Below are positions 19,376 through 29,256 of a stretch of 37,210 nucleotides of DNA, one piece after another. Position numbers and translations under genes: made by a program. The notes under the pieces were generated by a model that saw only the letters and a list, made by a program, of their open reading frames with translations, did not search any database and had not been told where the DNA came from. Origin of the DNA: Gammaproteobacteria bacterium (GTDB lineage: Bacteria; Pseudomonadota; Gammaproteobacteria; Ga0077536); contig JADLEV010000005.1 in assembly GCA_020845935.1 (NCBI GenBank), forward strand, positions 1 to 37,210, in the 5' to 3' direction. How positions within the stretch are numbered: the first letter of the stretch is position 1; every line of letters starts with the position of its first letter.

Positions 19376-20462
19376 CCGCTTGTTGTCGGTGCCGACCTCG
19401 AGTCAGCGCCTTGGCGCCATGGAGGGGCTGCGCGGCTACGCCGCGTTGCTGATCTACGTGCTGCACCTGACGGGACAGTTCTTTTCGCGGCGCCTCGAGG
19501 TCAGCATGGATGACATCACTCTGTCTAGCCTGGCCGAGCGGCATCCGCTGGAAGCCATCGGCTACTGGCTGTTCTCGAGCCATTACGGCGTCGATATCTT
19601 CTTTGCACTCAGCGGTTACCTGATAGCGGGGATCGTGACGCGGCAGGGCTTTCGCTATGGTCCTTACCTGGTCAATCGGCTGCTGCGGATTTACCCGGTC
19701 CTGATCTGCAGCACGTTCATCTATGTCGCCTACCGGATCTTCGTGAACGGCGGTACGGTCTGGTGGGGCGGACTCGTCGGCAACCTGTTGCTGCTGAACG
19801 GGATCGCCGAACTGGATTTCCCGGCGATCAACATCGTGACCTGGTCATTGTTCTTCGAGATCAGTTTCTACCTGGCATTTCCCATCATCTGGATGGCGTG
19901 TCGCCAGCGCCTTGGCAGATTCACGATCGTGTTCCTTGGACTGGTCGCCGTGCTTGCGGTGTGCAACGACAACTATTCGCGGTACGCGATGTTTGGCGTC
20001 GGTATCCTCCTGAAGTTGTTGCCGGCACCACTCCTGGCGCAGGTGCGGTCTCGATTCTCGGATATCTCGGTCGCTGTGCTGTACGTTGCGGCGGCCGCGG
20101 TGTTCATGGCAACCCAACAGTTCGTGCTGTTTCTCCCGGTATTCGCGATCCCGGCGTTTCTGCTGATGGACCGGGCCATCCATTCCGACGGCTGGTTGAA
20201 TCAATTGTTTTCGAATCGCTGGCTGCGCTATTTCGGCAACATATCGTTCAGCTTCTATATCTATCATCCCCTGGGACTCAGCGTGGCGCATGCAGTCCTG
20301 GAGCGCTATCCGGGGTGGACCCATGGCAAGTATCTGGCCGGATTTATCGTGCTATCGTTCGCATCGAGCACGGTGTTCGCGGTCCTGTCCTACGTGTTTG
20401 TCGAACGGTTGTATTTCTCTTCGCGCCGCCACGCTTTGACGCCGCGGCCCCAGCAGGCATGA
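19362..20462 (+). CDS. Acyltransferase family 3 (OafA-like membrane O-acyltransferase)
   Basis: GTG start; RLGAMEGLRGYAALLIYVLHL, HYGVDIFFALSGYLIAGI, NIVTWSLFFEISFYLAFP; many TM segments. Confidence 0.9.
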   Translation: MSWIDRLLSVPTSSQRLGAMEGLRGYAALLIYVLHLTGQFFSRRLEVSMDDITLSSLAERHPLEAIGYWLFSSHYGVDIFFALSGYLIAGIVTRQGFRYGPYLVNRLLRIYPVLICSTFIYVAYRIFVNGGTVWWGGLVGNLLLLNGIAELDFPAINIVTWSLFFEISFYLAFPIIWMACRQRLGRFTIVFLGLVAVLAVCNDNYSRYAMFGVGILLKLLPAPLLAQVRSRFSDISVAVLYVAAAAVFMATQQFVLFLPVFAIPAFLLMDRAIHSDGWLNQLFSNRWLRYFGNISFSFYIYHPLGLSVAHAVLERYPGWTHGKYLAGFIVLSFASSTVFAVLSYVFVERLYFSSRRHALTPRPQQA

Positions 20463-20508
20463 GGTCTGCGCTGGAAGTCTCTTCGTGGTGTTATGGAGGT
20501 GCAATGAC

Positions 20509-20895
20509 ATGAAAACGAAAACGCAGATCATTCTTGGGCTGTATGTCGGTATGCTTGTCAGCCCGGTCACCCGCGCCGATGTTCTGACTCCGGCGGAACT
20601 CGCGGTACTTCCGCCTTATTGCCTGGCTCGGATCGGAGAAAACAAGGACCTGTACGAGGTCTGGAAAAATCGGCTTGGGGCGAAGCAGTTCATTCATATC
20701 CATCATTATTGCTTTGGCCTGGGGTTCCTCGGCCGCGCTCGATCCGAACTCGATCAAAAAAAGCGCAAGGTTTCGCTGCAAGGCGCGATCAGGAATTTCG
20801 ATTACGTATTGGAACGGTGGCCTGCGACGTTTCAACTCACCTCTCAGGCTCGGGGTCTCAAGGGGCAGGCTGAGGCGATGCTCAACCGGCCCTAG
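20509..20895 (+). CDS. Small exported protein of unknown function with HIHHYC motif, possibly TPR-like
   Basis: Signal peptide MKTKTQIILGLYVGMLVSPVTRA; mature text LPPYCLARIG...FIHIHHYCFGLGFLGRARSEL...AIRNFDYVLERWP. Confidence 0.65.
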   Translation: MKTKTQIILGLYVGMLVSPVTRADVLTPAELAVLPPYCLARIGENKDLYEVWKNRLGAKQFIHIHHYCFGLGFLGRARSELDQKKRKVSLQGAIRNFDYVLERWPATFQLTSQARGLKGQAEAMLNRP

Positions 20896-20952
20896 GTCCA
20901 TCGGGAGGCGGTCGAGGCGTCGTGTGGAACCCTTCTGAACCAGGCCACAAAC

Positions 20953-22395
20953 TCATCGCCACGGTTTTCTGAGGATGTTTTTCCAGCGGGCGGCTTCGCT
21001 CGCCAGTTGCGGGATCGGCAGCAACAGGAAGCAGAGGGCGTAGCAAAGGAAACCGATCCCCGCCATCCATGCGGTGTAGGTGACGGGGTGATAAGGAAAC
21101 GCAACGCGCGCACACCAGTCCGCCACCCAGAGCGCCGCGGCGAGCACGGCGTTCAAAGCCAAGGCTGGGTGCAGGGCGCGCAGTATGTCGCGAGGACGTA
21201 CCTGCAATTCTCGCGCAGCGAGCCGCGCCATCAATAGAGCCAGCGGAATCGCATTGACAACCAGGGCCCAGGCGACTCCGCTGGCGCCCCAGCGGTAACC
21301 TATGCATATTGCAATTATCAGGATCACCCAACTCGCAATCTGGATCGAAAGTTCGCGGCCGAGCAGCCGGCGTGCCGCGGTTACGGCTCCGGACTGGCTA
21401 CTCAGGATGTCGAAAAGTACGGAGAACATGACGATACGCAGAATCGGCGCCGCCTCGGCCCAGTGGCTGCCATACACGACGACGATGAAGGGTTCCGCTG
21501 TCCACCAGAGGACGAGGTAGATCGGGAGCGTGTAAACGGATACCAGGTTCAGGGTCCGAAGGTAGAGGTATCGCGACTGATTGAGATCGCCCTGCGTCTT
21601 GGCAAGTGCACGAAATACCACCTTGTAAGCCGCGGAGTTCAGGACACCGCGTGGCTTGTCGTTCAGGCTCACGGCCTTGTTGAACAAGCCGACGGCCTCT
21701 GCCCCCATGAACCGGCTGATGACGAAATTGCCACTCTGCTGGCGCAGATACTGGACGATATCGTTCAGGGACACCTTGAGGCCATAGCCCGCGTGGCGGC
21801 GCAGGGTGCTCGCATCGAACAGGATTCTGGGGCGCCAGCGCGTCAGCGCGGCCGCCGTGATCGCATTGGCGATCCCACCGGCGATCCCGCCCAGCACGAG
21901 GCTCCACACACCGGCACCGAGAAGTGCCAGCAGGACGCTGACGCTGCCCGTCACGCACAGGATCACGATGTTCGCGAAAGCGGTCGCCTTGTACCGCATC
22001 GCCCGATGCAGCAGCGAATTGGGCGTGTTGGAAAACGGTCGGATGAGAAACGTCAATGCCGATACCCGCATCAAATCCTCGTAGAGCGGCTCGTTGAACC
22101 AGGCGGCGAACGCCGGCGACGTCATGAAGAAGAATGCATAGATCAACGTGCAGATGCAAAGCTGTGCGGTGAATACGACGTGGGTATCCCGGGGCTCGAT
22201 GCCTTTCGCCTGAACGAGCGCCTGACCCATGCCACCGCCAGCGACGAAGTTGGCGATACCGGTAAAGATCTGAACGGTTGCGAGCAGACCGAAATCGGTC
22301 GGCGTCAGCAACCTTGCCAGCACGATGCTCAGGCCAAAGTGCAGCAGGTCCTGGCCGGCACGGCCGGCGATGACCCAGCGGACGCCGCTGCGCAT
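20953..22395 (-). CDS. Oligosaccharide flippase / Wzx-like (MATE/MVF polysaccharide transporter)
   Basis: MRSGVRWVIAGRAGQDLLHFGLSIVLARLLTPTDFGLLATVQIFTGIANFVAGGGMGQALVQ; polytopic; probable ATG at 22395. Confidence 0.9.
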   Translation of the reverse strand: MRSGVRWVIAGRAGQDLLHFGLSIVLARLLTPTDFGLLATVQIFTGIANFVAGGGMGQALVQAKGIEPRDTHVVFTAQLCICTLIYAFFFMTSPAFAAWFNEPLYEDLMRVSALTFLIRPFSNTPNSLLHRAMRYKATAFANIVILCVTGSVSVLLALLGAGVWSLVLGGIAGGIANAITAAALTRWRPRILFDASTLRRHAGYGLKVSLNDIVQYLRQQSGNFVISRFMGAEAVGLFNKAVSLNDKPRGVLNSAAYKVVFRALAKTQGDLNQSRYLYLRTLNLVSVYTLPIYLVLWWTAEPFIVVVYGSHWAEAAPILRIVMFSVLFDILSSQSGAVTAARRLLGRELSIQIASWVILIIAICIGYRWGASGVAWALVVNAIPLALLMARLAARELQVRPRDILRALHPALALNAVLAAALWVADWCARVAFPYHPVTYTAWMAGIGFLCYALCFLLLPIPQLASEAARWKNILRKPWR

Positions 22396-22409
22396 CGTGT
22401 CTCCAAGGT

Positions 22410-24491
22410 TCAAGAACGTTCTCCAATCCAGGTTTGCATCTGCATCGCGAGCTGGCTGACGATGTCGGGCTGCTGCTCTGAGAGGTCGTTGCGGCATCCC
22501 GGGTCGGTGCGCAGATCGAACAAGGCGTAGCGTGCGCCGACTTCGAGTGGTTGATAGGTCAGCTTCCAGTGTCCCAGGCGCAGCATCCGGTCCTTGGCCT
22601 GGGTCACTCGGTTGCGGTAGACGGGTTTGACCGCGATGGTTCCGGACGCCGGGTCGGGCACTTCGAGTATCTCGAACAGGCCCGGGTAGCGGAGATGCTC
22701 ATCGGGCATGCCGGGCAACTCCGTGAACCAGATGCCGCTTTCGTTGTAGACGGGCAAATCGGGCGGTGGCACCCCATTAAGACAGTCCTGCAGAGACACC
22801 CCCTCCATGACGGCCGGAACGTTCAATCCAGCGATCTCGAGCAACGTCGGGGCGAGATCGATGCTGCGCACGATTCCGCCGATCCGATGGCCGCCAGCGC
22901 GGCGAGGGTCGAGCACGAGCAGTGGAATGCGCGCGCTGTAGTCCCCGACCACGCTGTTGCCCTGACCCCAGGTGCCGTGTTCGAAGAAGTCCATGCCATG
23001 GTCGCTGTAGACGACGACGATGGTCCGGTCGGCGAGGCCGCAGGCGTCCAGGTGATCGAGAATCCGTCCGACCTCATCGTCGAAGCGGCGCACGCAGCCA
23101 TCGTACAGCGCGAGGATCTGGTCGAGGTCGAACTCCTTCTTCGGCTCCCCCTGGCGGCGGATGATCTCGAACGGATCGGTCAGCCGCGCCATCGCGAATT
23201 TCGAGGGGCCGGCATAGGCAGGATCCGCATACTGAAGGTAATAGGGATATTCGGAGCCGAACGGCGGATGCGTCGTCGAGAAGAATGCGTTGATCAGGAA
23301 TGGCCGTGCATCACGCGCCGCCGCGCTGATGTGGGCGCGAACGTCCGGGCCGAGCAGATCGGTCGACGGCACGCCGCCGAGATAGTAGATCTCCGGCAGC
23401 AGCCGCTTGCCGAGCCGGTTGCGCAGAAACAGCGACAGAAACAAGCGCAGATCCTTCGGCCCTTGCCGCAGCATGTAGTGCAGGTTCCACGAATCCTGGG
23501 GCAGATCGCATTCGGCGAAGCCGAAGTCGAACTTGCCGAGGTCCGCGCCGCACCAGTCGCTGATGGCCGCGGTCCGATATCCCGCGGCGGCGAACAGTCG
23601 CGGCAGCGCCGGTATCTTCAGTTTCGTGTCGTCGTCGGCGATGAAGTTGTCACGGATGCCGTGCGTCTGTGGCCAGGTCCCGGTGAGCAGCGATACCAGG
23701 CTCGGCGCGGTTCGGCCGCACGGCACGTAGCAGTTCTCGAACCAGGTGCCGCGCTCCGCCAGGGCATCGATCGTGGGCGTCAGCGCGCGCGGATAGCCTG
23801 CGATACCGAGCCGGTCGGCGCGGAGCGTGTCGCTGCCGATGAGCAGGATATTGGGACGGTCGCGGGATCCGGCGACTCCTGCCGTCGGCGCAATGTCCGG
23901 AGCCCGCGTTGCGAACCATGCCAAGGCGTACAGCAGCGTGGCGCTGCCGATCAGGAGCATGGCCGCCCATCCCTGACCGGCTGTCGTGAGGCGCCAGGCC
24001 GCTCCACCCACGAGAATGGTCACGGCCATCGCCAGCAGCAGGGTCGCCCGATGCAGGAGTTGCGGCGACAGACGACGCCACAGCGGGAGAAAACGGCTGA
24101 TGCGATAGTGCGACGACGCCACGATGACGGCGGGATTCAGGAGCAGCACGTGGGACATCTGGAAGGCGACCGCGCCGCAGATCGTGGCGACCGAAGCGGC
24201 GAATCCGCCGCCGAAACCGACCGTAGTCCCGGCCAGTGCCGCGAGCCCCAGGGCCAGGATCAGGCCGCAGCAGCCCCAGTACAGCGCGATGCCGAACGCT
24301 ACCAGCGCCAGACGCAGAAACGCCAGCATCGCGTAACCGCGGAACTGGCGCATGACGTCGGCGGGCAGCAGTGGCCCGGTCGTGGTGTAATCGCGCAGCG
24401 ATTTGAGGGCCAGCAACAGCGTCAGCAGACACGCACCGCTCAGCGTACCGAGCGCCGCATCCCGCAGTGCGACCGTCGTGAATCCGATCAC
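22410..24491 (-). CDS. Membrane-anchored sulfatase-fold (alkaline phosphatase superfamily) hydrolase or transferase
   Basis: N-terminal hydrophobic segments; DRPNILLIGSDTLRADRLG, TAPSLVSLLTG, VVVYSDHGMDFFEHGTWGQG; GTGA overlap start at 24491 with the upstream gene stop. Confidence 0.85.
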   Translation of the reverse strand: MIGFTTVALRDAALGTLSGACLLTLLLALKSLRDYTTTGPLLPADVMRQFRGYAMLAFLRLALVAFGIALYWGCCGLILALGLAALAGTTVGFGGGFAASVATICGAVAFQMSHVLLLNPAVIVASSHYRISRFLPLWRRLSPQLLHRATLLLAMAVTILVGGAAWRLTTAGQGWAAMLLIGSATLLYALAWFATRAPDIAPTAGVAGSRDRPNILLIGSDTLRADRLGIAGYPRALTPTIDALAERGTWFENCYVPCGRTAPSLVSLLTGTWPQTHGIRDNFIADDDTKLKIPALPRLFAAAGYRTAAISDWCGADLGKFDFGFAECDLPQDSWNLHYMLRQGPKDLRLFLSLFLRNRLGKRLLPEIYYLGGVPSTDLLGPDVRAHISAAARDARPFLINAFFSTTHPPFGSEYPYYLQYADPAYAGPSKFAMARLTDPFEIIRRQGEPKKEFDLDQILALYDGCVRRFDDEVGRILDHLDACGLADRTIVVVYSDHGMDFFEHGTWGQGNSVVGDYSARIPLLVLDPRRAGGHRIGGIVRSIDLAPTLLEIAGLNVPAVMEGVSLQDCLNGVPPPDLPVYNESGIWFTELPGMPDEHLRYPGLFEILEVPDPASGTIAVKPVYRNRVTQAKDRMLRLGHWKLTYQPLEVGARYALFDLRTDPGCRNDLSEQQPDIVSQLAMQMQTWIGERS

Positions 24492-25387
24492 AGCGGTTGC
24501 CCCAATGCCATCGCGACCAGCAGTCCGCTCAGCATTCGGCCGCGGCGCAGCGGTGAGCACAGCAGCCCCGCGAGCAGATGGCCCATCGCGGCCATCCGCC
24601 GACCGCTGCGGTATTCCCATTTGGCATAGTCGGCGAGCACGCTGGCATACCCGGCGCGCCACAATGCGCCACGTTCATCGGGCGGCAGCAGCGTCCGGTT
24701 CTTGCGCATGACCTGCACTGCGGACGCGCGCATCACGTCGAGATTGCGGCTCATGCTGCCCGGTTGCTTCACGATCACGGTCAGCGTCTCATCGATGCAA
24801 CCGTACCCGGCGACCGCGGCGAGCCGCATCCACATGTCGATGTCTTCGAGGCTGCGCAGTGTCTCGTCGAACAGGCCCACGCGATCGAACAACGTACGGC
24901 GGACCAGCACGCCGGAGCCGCTGCCGGGAATCGAACCATGGCGCAGGAACAGCGTGCGGAGCAGTGTGCCGTCGAGGCGCGGGCACCCCCACTGGCCGGT
25001 CTCGGTGCCGTCCGGCGCCACGATGCGCGCGCAGGTGGAACAGAAGCCGAGGTCGGGATGACGTTGCATCAGATCGATCTGCCGCGCCAGCTTGTCCGGC
25101 AGCCACCAGTCGTCGGCATCGAGCAGGGCGATGAACTCGCCGCGCGCCTCGCGGATGCCTCGGTTGCGTGCGTTCGACAAACCGCCGTTCGGCTGTGTGA
25201 TGCTCCGGATGCGCGTCCCGTACGAAGCGAGGATGTCGCCGGTCGCATCGCTGCTGCCGTCATTGACGACGATGACCTCGCGCGCCGTCCAGGATTGCGC
25301 GAGCGCCGAATCGATCGCCCGGCGGACGAATGTGGCCGCGTTCCAGGCGGGGATGATGACGCTGACGACGGGCGCGGGGTCACGCAT
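24488..25387 (-). CDS. GT2 glycosyltransferase
   Basis: VVSVIIPAWNAATFVRRAIDSALAQSWTAREVIVVNDGSSDAT; LLDADDWW. Confidence 0.9.
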   Translation of the reverse strand: MRDPAPVVSVIIPAWNAATFVRRAIDSALAQSWTAREVIVVNDGSSDATGDILASYGTRIRSITQPNGGLSNARNRGIREARGEFIALLDADDWWLPDKLARQIDLMQRHPDLGFCSTCARIVAPDGTETGQWGCPRLDGTLLRTLFLRHGSIPGSGSGVLVRRTLFDRVGLFDETLRSLEDIDMWMRLAAVAGYGCIDETLTVIVKQPGSMSRNLDVMRASAVQVMRKNRTLLPPDERGALWRAGYASVLADYAKWEYRSGRRMAAMGHLLAGLLCSPLRRGRMLSGLLVAMALGQPL

Positions 25388-26333
25388 CGGCGTCGTAGCC
25401 AAGCCGCTGCATCATCGGCCGGATCCGTTCGTGGACCCGGGCAATCGCTTCGGGATGGCGCTCGCGCCATTTCGCGCGACGCGGCGGGCCGGAGACGAGG
25501 CTCGTCGGCCGCTGGTGCAGGTCGGCGCAGCGCGCGCGGACGGTATCGGTGAACGGCAGACCCAGCCGTTCGAACACGCTCCGGAACAACTCGACCGGTT
25601 GCGCGACCAGATCCTCGTAGCGGATCCGGATCCAGCGGTCCGGGGCGATCCGCTCGGCCGCGTCGAGCGCAAGCCGGTTCGCCGTGATCCACTGATACGC
25701 GCAGACCTCTTCCAGCGGGGCGTGGTTGTAGTCGCGCCAGCCCGGTGGAAGAAAGAAGTGCCATTCGCGGAATTCACCATTGTTGATCGCGATGTCCGCC
25801 GGTGCCGGCCCAAAGAACTGGTTCAGGCCGAAGGAGCCGTCGCTGCGTCCTTCGCGCCAGCCATCCATCATCGAACTGATGTTGTCGCGGCCATCGCGCT
25901 GGATGAACACGTAGCGCGCTTCCGGAAACAGCTTGTCGAGATAGGAAACACGCAGCGTGTTGATGCAGGTCTTGTCGAGCACCTGACCGCGACCGAGCCG
26001 CTGGTAGAAAAAACGAAAGGCGGCGGCGCGATGATGCGGTCGCGCGTGCCGGGCCTCGGCGGCTTCGGACAGCCAGCCGTTGCGAAGGGGACCGTACAGG
26101 TCATTCCAGAACTGCGGGATTTCGTAGCCGAAGTTCAGCAGCTTCGGCGCGGCGGCCAGCGTCTCGAACGTGACCGTGGTTCCCGAGCGCGAACAGCCGA
26201 TGACGAAGATCGGGTCGGGCATCCGTGGCCGCAGCGCGTCCCACCACAGGCCTCGCAGGCTCCACCGCAGGGCGCGCCAGTTCTTCGCGCGGATCGCTGG
26301 ATCGCGCAGTTTGGCGAGCTTAGCGATCGGCAT
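25380..26333 (-). CDS. Sulfotransferase family protein
   Basis: PIFVIGCSRSGTTVTFETLAAAPKLLNFGYE; ARYVFIQRDGRDNISSM; ATG 26333 (MPIAKLAKL) or 26405. Confidence 0.85.
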   Translation of the reverse strand: MPIAKLAKLRDPAIRAKNWRALRWSLRGLWWDALRPRMPDPIFVIGCSRSGTTVTFETLAAAPKLLNFGYEIPQFWNDLYGPLRNGWLSEAAEARHARPHHRAAAFRFFYQRLGRGQVLDKTCINTLRVSYLDKLFPEARYVFIQRDGRDNISSMMDGWREGRSDGSFGLNQFFGPAPADIAINNGEFREWHFFLPPGWRDYNHAPLEEVCAYQWITANRLALDAAERIAPDRWIRIRYEDLVAQPVELFRSVFERLGLPFTDTVRARCADLHQRPTSLVSGPPRRAKWRERHPEAIARVHERIRPMMQRLGYDADA

Positions 26334-27354
26334 GGTTCGAATCCAAGGAGTGCTCGGTTCTTTCGGCGGCCCGGCGCCGTTGGCTGAATCCCTTGACTTC
26401 GCCAAGCGCGGCCGCGAGCCGTGTCAGATAGAACCGGCGGCGTTGCTGTGACAGCGAGCACAATGCCTGCACGGCGTAGGTCAGCGATTTGCGCACGGTG
26501 AACAACGGCACCGGCCACGGTGAATCGGAGCCGTGGCCGAGCCGCGCGGTCGACGCCGAGCGCTCATACGCCTTTTGCATCAGATAACGCAGCGTCAGCC
26601 GTGTGTTGTCGACATAGTGGTACTGCAACATCGTGGGTTCGTAGTAAAGGTGCGCGCCCGCGGCGACACCGCGTCGCACCCATTCGATGTCTTCCGCGCC
26701 GCCGAGATCATGTCCGTGTGGCCCGAGTTCCAGCCGGAACGGGCCGATGCGTTCGAACAATCCTTGCCGGATGGCGAGGTTGCCGCCGCCCGGCGTCGCA
26801 CTGCCCGGCGCGACGAATTTCGATTCATCGCCCAGATCGAAGCGTGGCACCGGCAGCGGATAGATCCGGTAGGGTCCGGAATCGTGTGTCCATGCCGGCT
26901 CGGTGCCATCCCAGTCCGGCAGGATCCGACCACAGAAGAAATCCGCCTCCGGCACGCGCGCCGCCGCCGCGTGAATCGCGGCGAGGTAGCCAGCGTCGAC
27001 CCGGTGGTCATCATCGACGAAGGCGATCGCGCGGCCGTGCGCCAAGGGCAGCGCCAGGTTCAACGCATGGCTCTTGCCAGGCACCGGATCCTCGATCCAG
27101 CGGAGCGGCAGCGAGGTCCCGTCGGGCTCGGTCCCGGATTCGCGGGCGCGGATGCGATCGCCTAGCCAGGCCGTGGTTCGATCGGAGCAGGCATTCGCGA
27201 CGACGAATATGCCGATGCGGGATCCCGCAGGGCGCGTACAGCGATCCAGGGACGACAGGGTGCGCGCGAGCAGATCGGCGCGATCGTGCGTGCAAATCAG
27301 AACTTCCAGATCCGGCGAATCGGGATAGTCGCGGCTGCGCGACGGCGAGGTCAT
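26320..27354 (-). CDS. GT2 glycosyltransferase
   Basis: LEVLICTHDRADLLARTLSSLDRC; AIAFVDDDHRVDAGYL. Confidence 0.88.
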   Translation of the reverse strand: MTSPSRSRDYPDSPDLEVLICTHDRADLLARTLSSLDRCTRPAGSRIGIFVVANACSDRTTAWLGDRIRARESGTEPDGTSLPLRWIEDPVPGKSHALNLALPLAHGRAIAFVDDDHRVDAGYLAAIHAAAARVPEADFFCGRILPDWDGTEPAWTHDSGPYRIYPLPVPRFDLGDESKFVAPGSATPGGGNLAIRQGLFERIGPFRLELGPHGHDLGGAEDIEWVRRGVAAGAHLYYEPTMLQYHYVDNTRLTLRYLMQKAYERSASTARLGHGSDSPWPVPLFTVRKSLTYAVQALCSLSQQRRRFYLTRLAAALGEVKGFSQRRRAAERTEHSLDSNHADR

Positions 27355-27367
27355 GAAGAACCTGAGC

Positions 27368-28318
27368 TCAGTGATCGGCTGGTGGTGACCGATGCCGCAG
27401 GATCCGCCCCCAGATCATGCCGAGTGCGTTGCTGCCGTTCATCGCCTGACGCAACACCCCGGGCTGGCGGCCGACGAACATCGCAGCGGTCCTGCCCCAG
27501 GCCTTGAGTGCCTGCAACACCATGAACGGAGGCACGCCGTAGATCGTGGCCGGGTAGTTGCCGGTCTGGAACTGGCCTTGCTTGCGGCCAGCGATGAAGT
27601 GCAACTTGAGAAAGTAGCCGCGCTTGAGGCGCCATGCATCGACATAGTGTTCGACCACCATGTCCGGCCGGTAACGGATCTTCAGGCCGCGGTCGACCAT
27701 CGCGCGAAAGATGATCGCATCGGATCCGCCGCCGACCGAGTGGCCGAGGCGGTTGTAGCGCGTATCAAAGCGCAGCTCCGGGTCACGCGCGAAGATCTCC
27801 ATCCGGTAGGCAACGTTCGCGGTCCACAGCGGCGTGGAGTTGTCGGTGATCCAGACTGCTTCATGACCGTGGTCGATCTCGGCGAGAAAGCCGAGCAGTT
27901 CGTCGCTGAGCCAACGCGGTCGGGGGTGTGGCGCGAACATGATTTCGACCCGGCCTCCGGCCACCTCGGCTCCTTCTCTGTCGAGTGCATCGACGGCCGC
28001 GGCAAGCAGGCCCGCACCCGGCAGTTCGTCATCGTCCATGAACAGCATGTAATCGGAGCCGCGCTCGAGGCACTCGGCCAAGGCGCGGTTGCGCGCGAAC
28101 GGGATGCCCTGGGTCGTTTCCCGCACGAAATGCAACCGGACCCCGGGCTCCGCCGCGAGTCGCGCCAGGACTTCCTGTGTCGCATCGGTGCTGTTGTTGT
28201 CGATCACGAGGATGTCGAACGGAATCGGGCACTGCTGCGCCCGCAGGGCGGCGACGAGCGCCGGCAGGCGCGTGGCGCGATTGTAGGTGCAGAACGTGGC
28301 GGTGATGCGTTTGGTCAT
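27368..28318 (-). CDS. GT2 glycosyltransferase
   Basis: TATFCTYNRATRLPALVAALRAQ; DILVIDNNSTDATQEVL; MLFMDDDELPGAGLL. Confidence 0.9.
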   Translation of the reverse strand: MTKRITATFCTYNRATRLPALVAALRAQQCPIPFDILVIDNNSTDATQEVLARLAAEPGVRLHFVRETTQGIPFARNRALAECLERGSDYMLFMDDDELPGAGLLAAAVDALDREGAEVAGGRVEIMFAPHPRPRWLSDELLGFLAEIDHGHEAVWITDNSTPLWTANVAYRMEIFARDPELRFDTRYNRLGHSVGGGSDAIIFRAMVDRGLKIRYRPDMVVEHYVDAWRLKRGYFLKLHFIAGRKQGQFQTGNYPATIYGVPPFMVLQALKAWGRTAAMFVGRQPGVLRQAMNGSNALGMIWGRILRHRSPPADH

Positions 28319-29256
28319 GGTGTTCTGGTATCGCGGAGCTTCAGCAGGCGTACATGGAGGTTTAGCGGCAGCAGGGCGGGAAGCATGTAGGTCCAGTCGC
28401 GCACGGTCCCGTACCCGGCCCGCATCACCTTGCGAAACAAGGCGCGTGCCGCCGGCAAATCGCGGTCCCAGTAGCAGGCGTAGGCGCGCCGCAGCAGTTC
28501 GCCGGTCACCAGCTTGCGGATCTTCGCGCGGCCGAGCAGGCGCGTCGCCTGCGGATTCTGTTCAAGAAACTTCTGCTGCGCCCGATGGTGGTTCAGCGCG
28601 ACGCGCAACCGGTTCTTCGTGATCTGCGCGCCACCATGGTGCTGGTAGAAGGCCAGGACTTCCGGCACGAGCACGAGCCGGCCTTGTGGCGCGACCCGCA
28701 TCCAGAGGTCGTAGTCTTCGGAGGTCTTGAACGAGACATCGAATCCTTGAGTACGCAAGAGATCCTCGCGGCGGCTCAGCACGGCATGGATTGGCCAGCG
28801 GCAGCCGCCGAGAAGGACTTCAAAGCGATCCATCGGGTCGTAATCCGGCGGCACGAACGGCTGGCCTCGGCCACCAGTGACACCGATATTCTGCCAGCCG
28901 CAATAGGCCAACACGGCATCCGGGCGCGGCGCGAGGGTAGCGTGCATCTTGTGAAGAAACTCTGGATCCCAGGTATCGTCTGCATCGAGGAAGGCGATGT
29001 AGCTGCCACGCGCCGCGGCAAGACCGGTGTTGCGCGCGCCTGCCGAGCCCTGATTCGATTGCACCAGCACCTGGATGCGCGGGTCCTCGATCTTTCGAGC
29101 GATTGTGGCGGAGTCATCGCGCGAGCCGTCATCGATGATGAGCAACTCCCAGTCGGTGAAGGTTTGAGCGCACACGCTGGCGATCGAACCGAGGATGGTC
29201 TGCGCGCTGTTGTAGCACGGCATGATGATCGTGATGGCCGGTGCCGTGGCGGTCAT
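28315..29256 (-). CDS. GT2 glycosyltransferase
   Basis: ITIIMPCYNSAQTILGSIASVCAQTFTDWELLIIDDGSRDDS; FLDADDTWDPEF; ATGA overlap start at 29256. Confidence 0.9.
   Translation of the reverse strand: MTATAPAITIIMPCYNSAQTILGSIASVCAQTFTDWELLIIDDGSRDDSATIARKIEDPRIQVLVQSNQGSAGARNTGLAAARGSYIAFLDADDTWDPEFLHKMHATLAPRPDAVLAYCGWQNIGVTGGRGQPFVPPDYDPMDRFEVLLGGCRWPIHAVLSRREDLLRTQGFDVSFKTSEDYDLWMRVAPQGRLVLVPEVLAFYQHHGGAQITKNRLRVALNHHRAQQKFLEQNPQATRLLGRAKIRKLVTGELLRRAYACYWDRDLPAARALFRKVMRAGYGTVRDWTYMLPALLPLNLHVRLLKLRDTRTP

Noticed and set aside
22551-24629. 692-aa + strand ORF
   Set aside because: Runs antisense to the sulfatase-fold gene, which has clear motifs; the product is low-complexity H/R/Q/G-rich text typical of shadow ORFs in high-GC DNA.
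25092-26387. 431-aa + strand ORF
   Set aside because: Antisense to the GT2 and sulfotransferase genes; composition of a shadow ORF.
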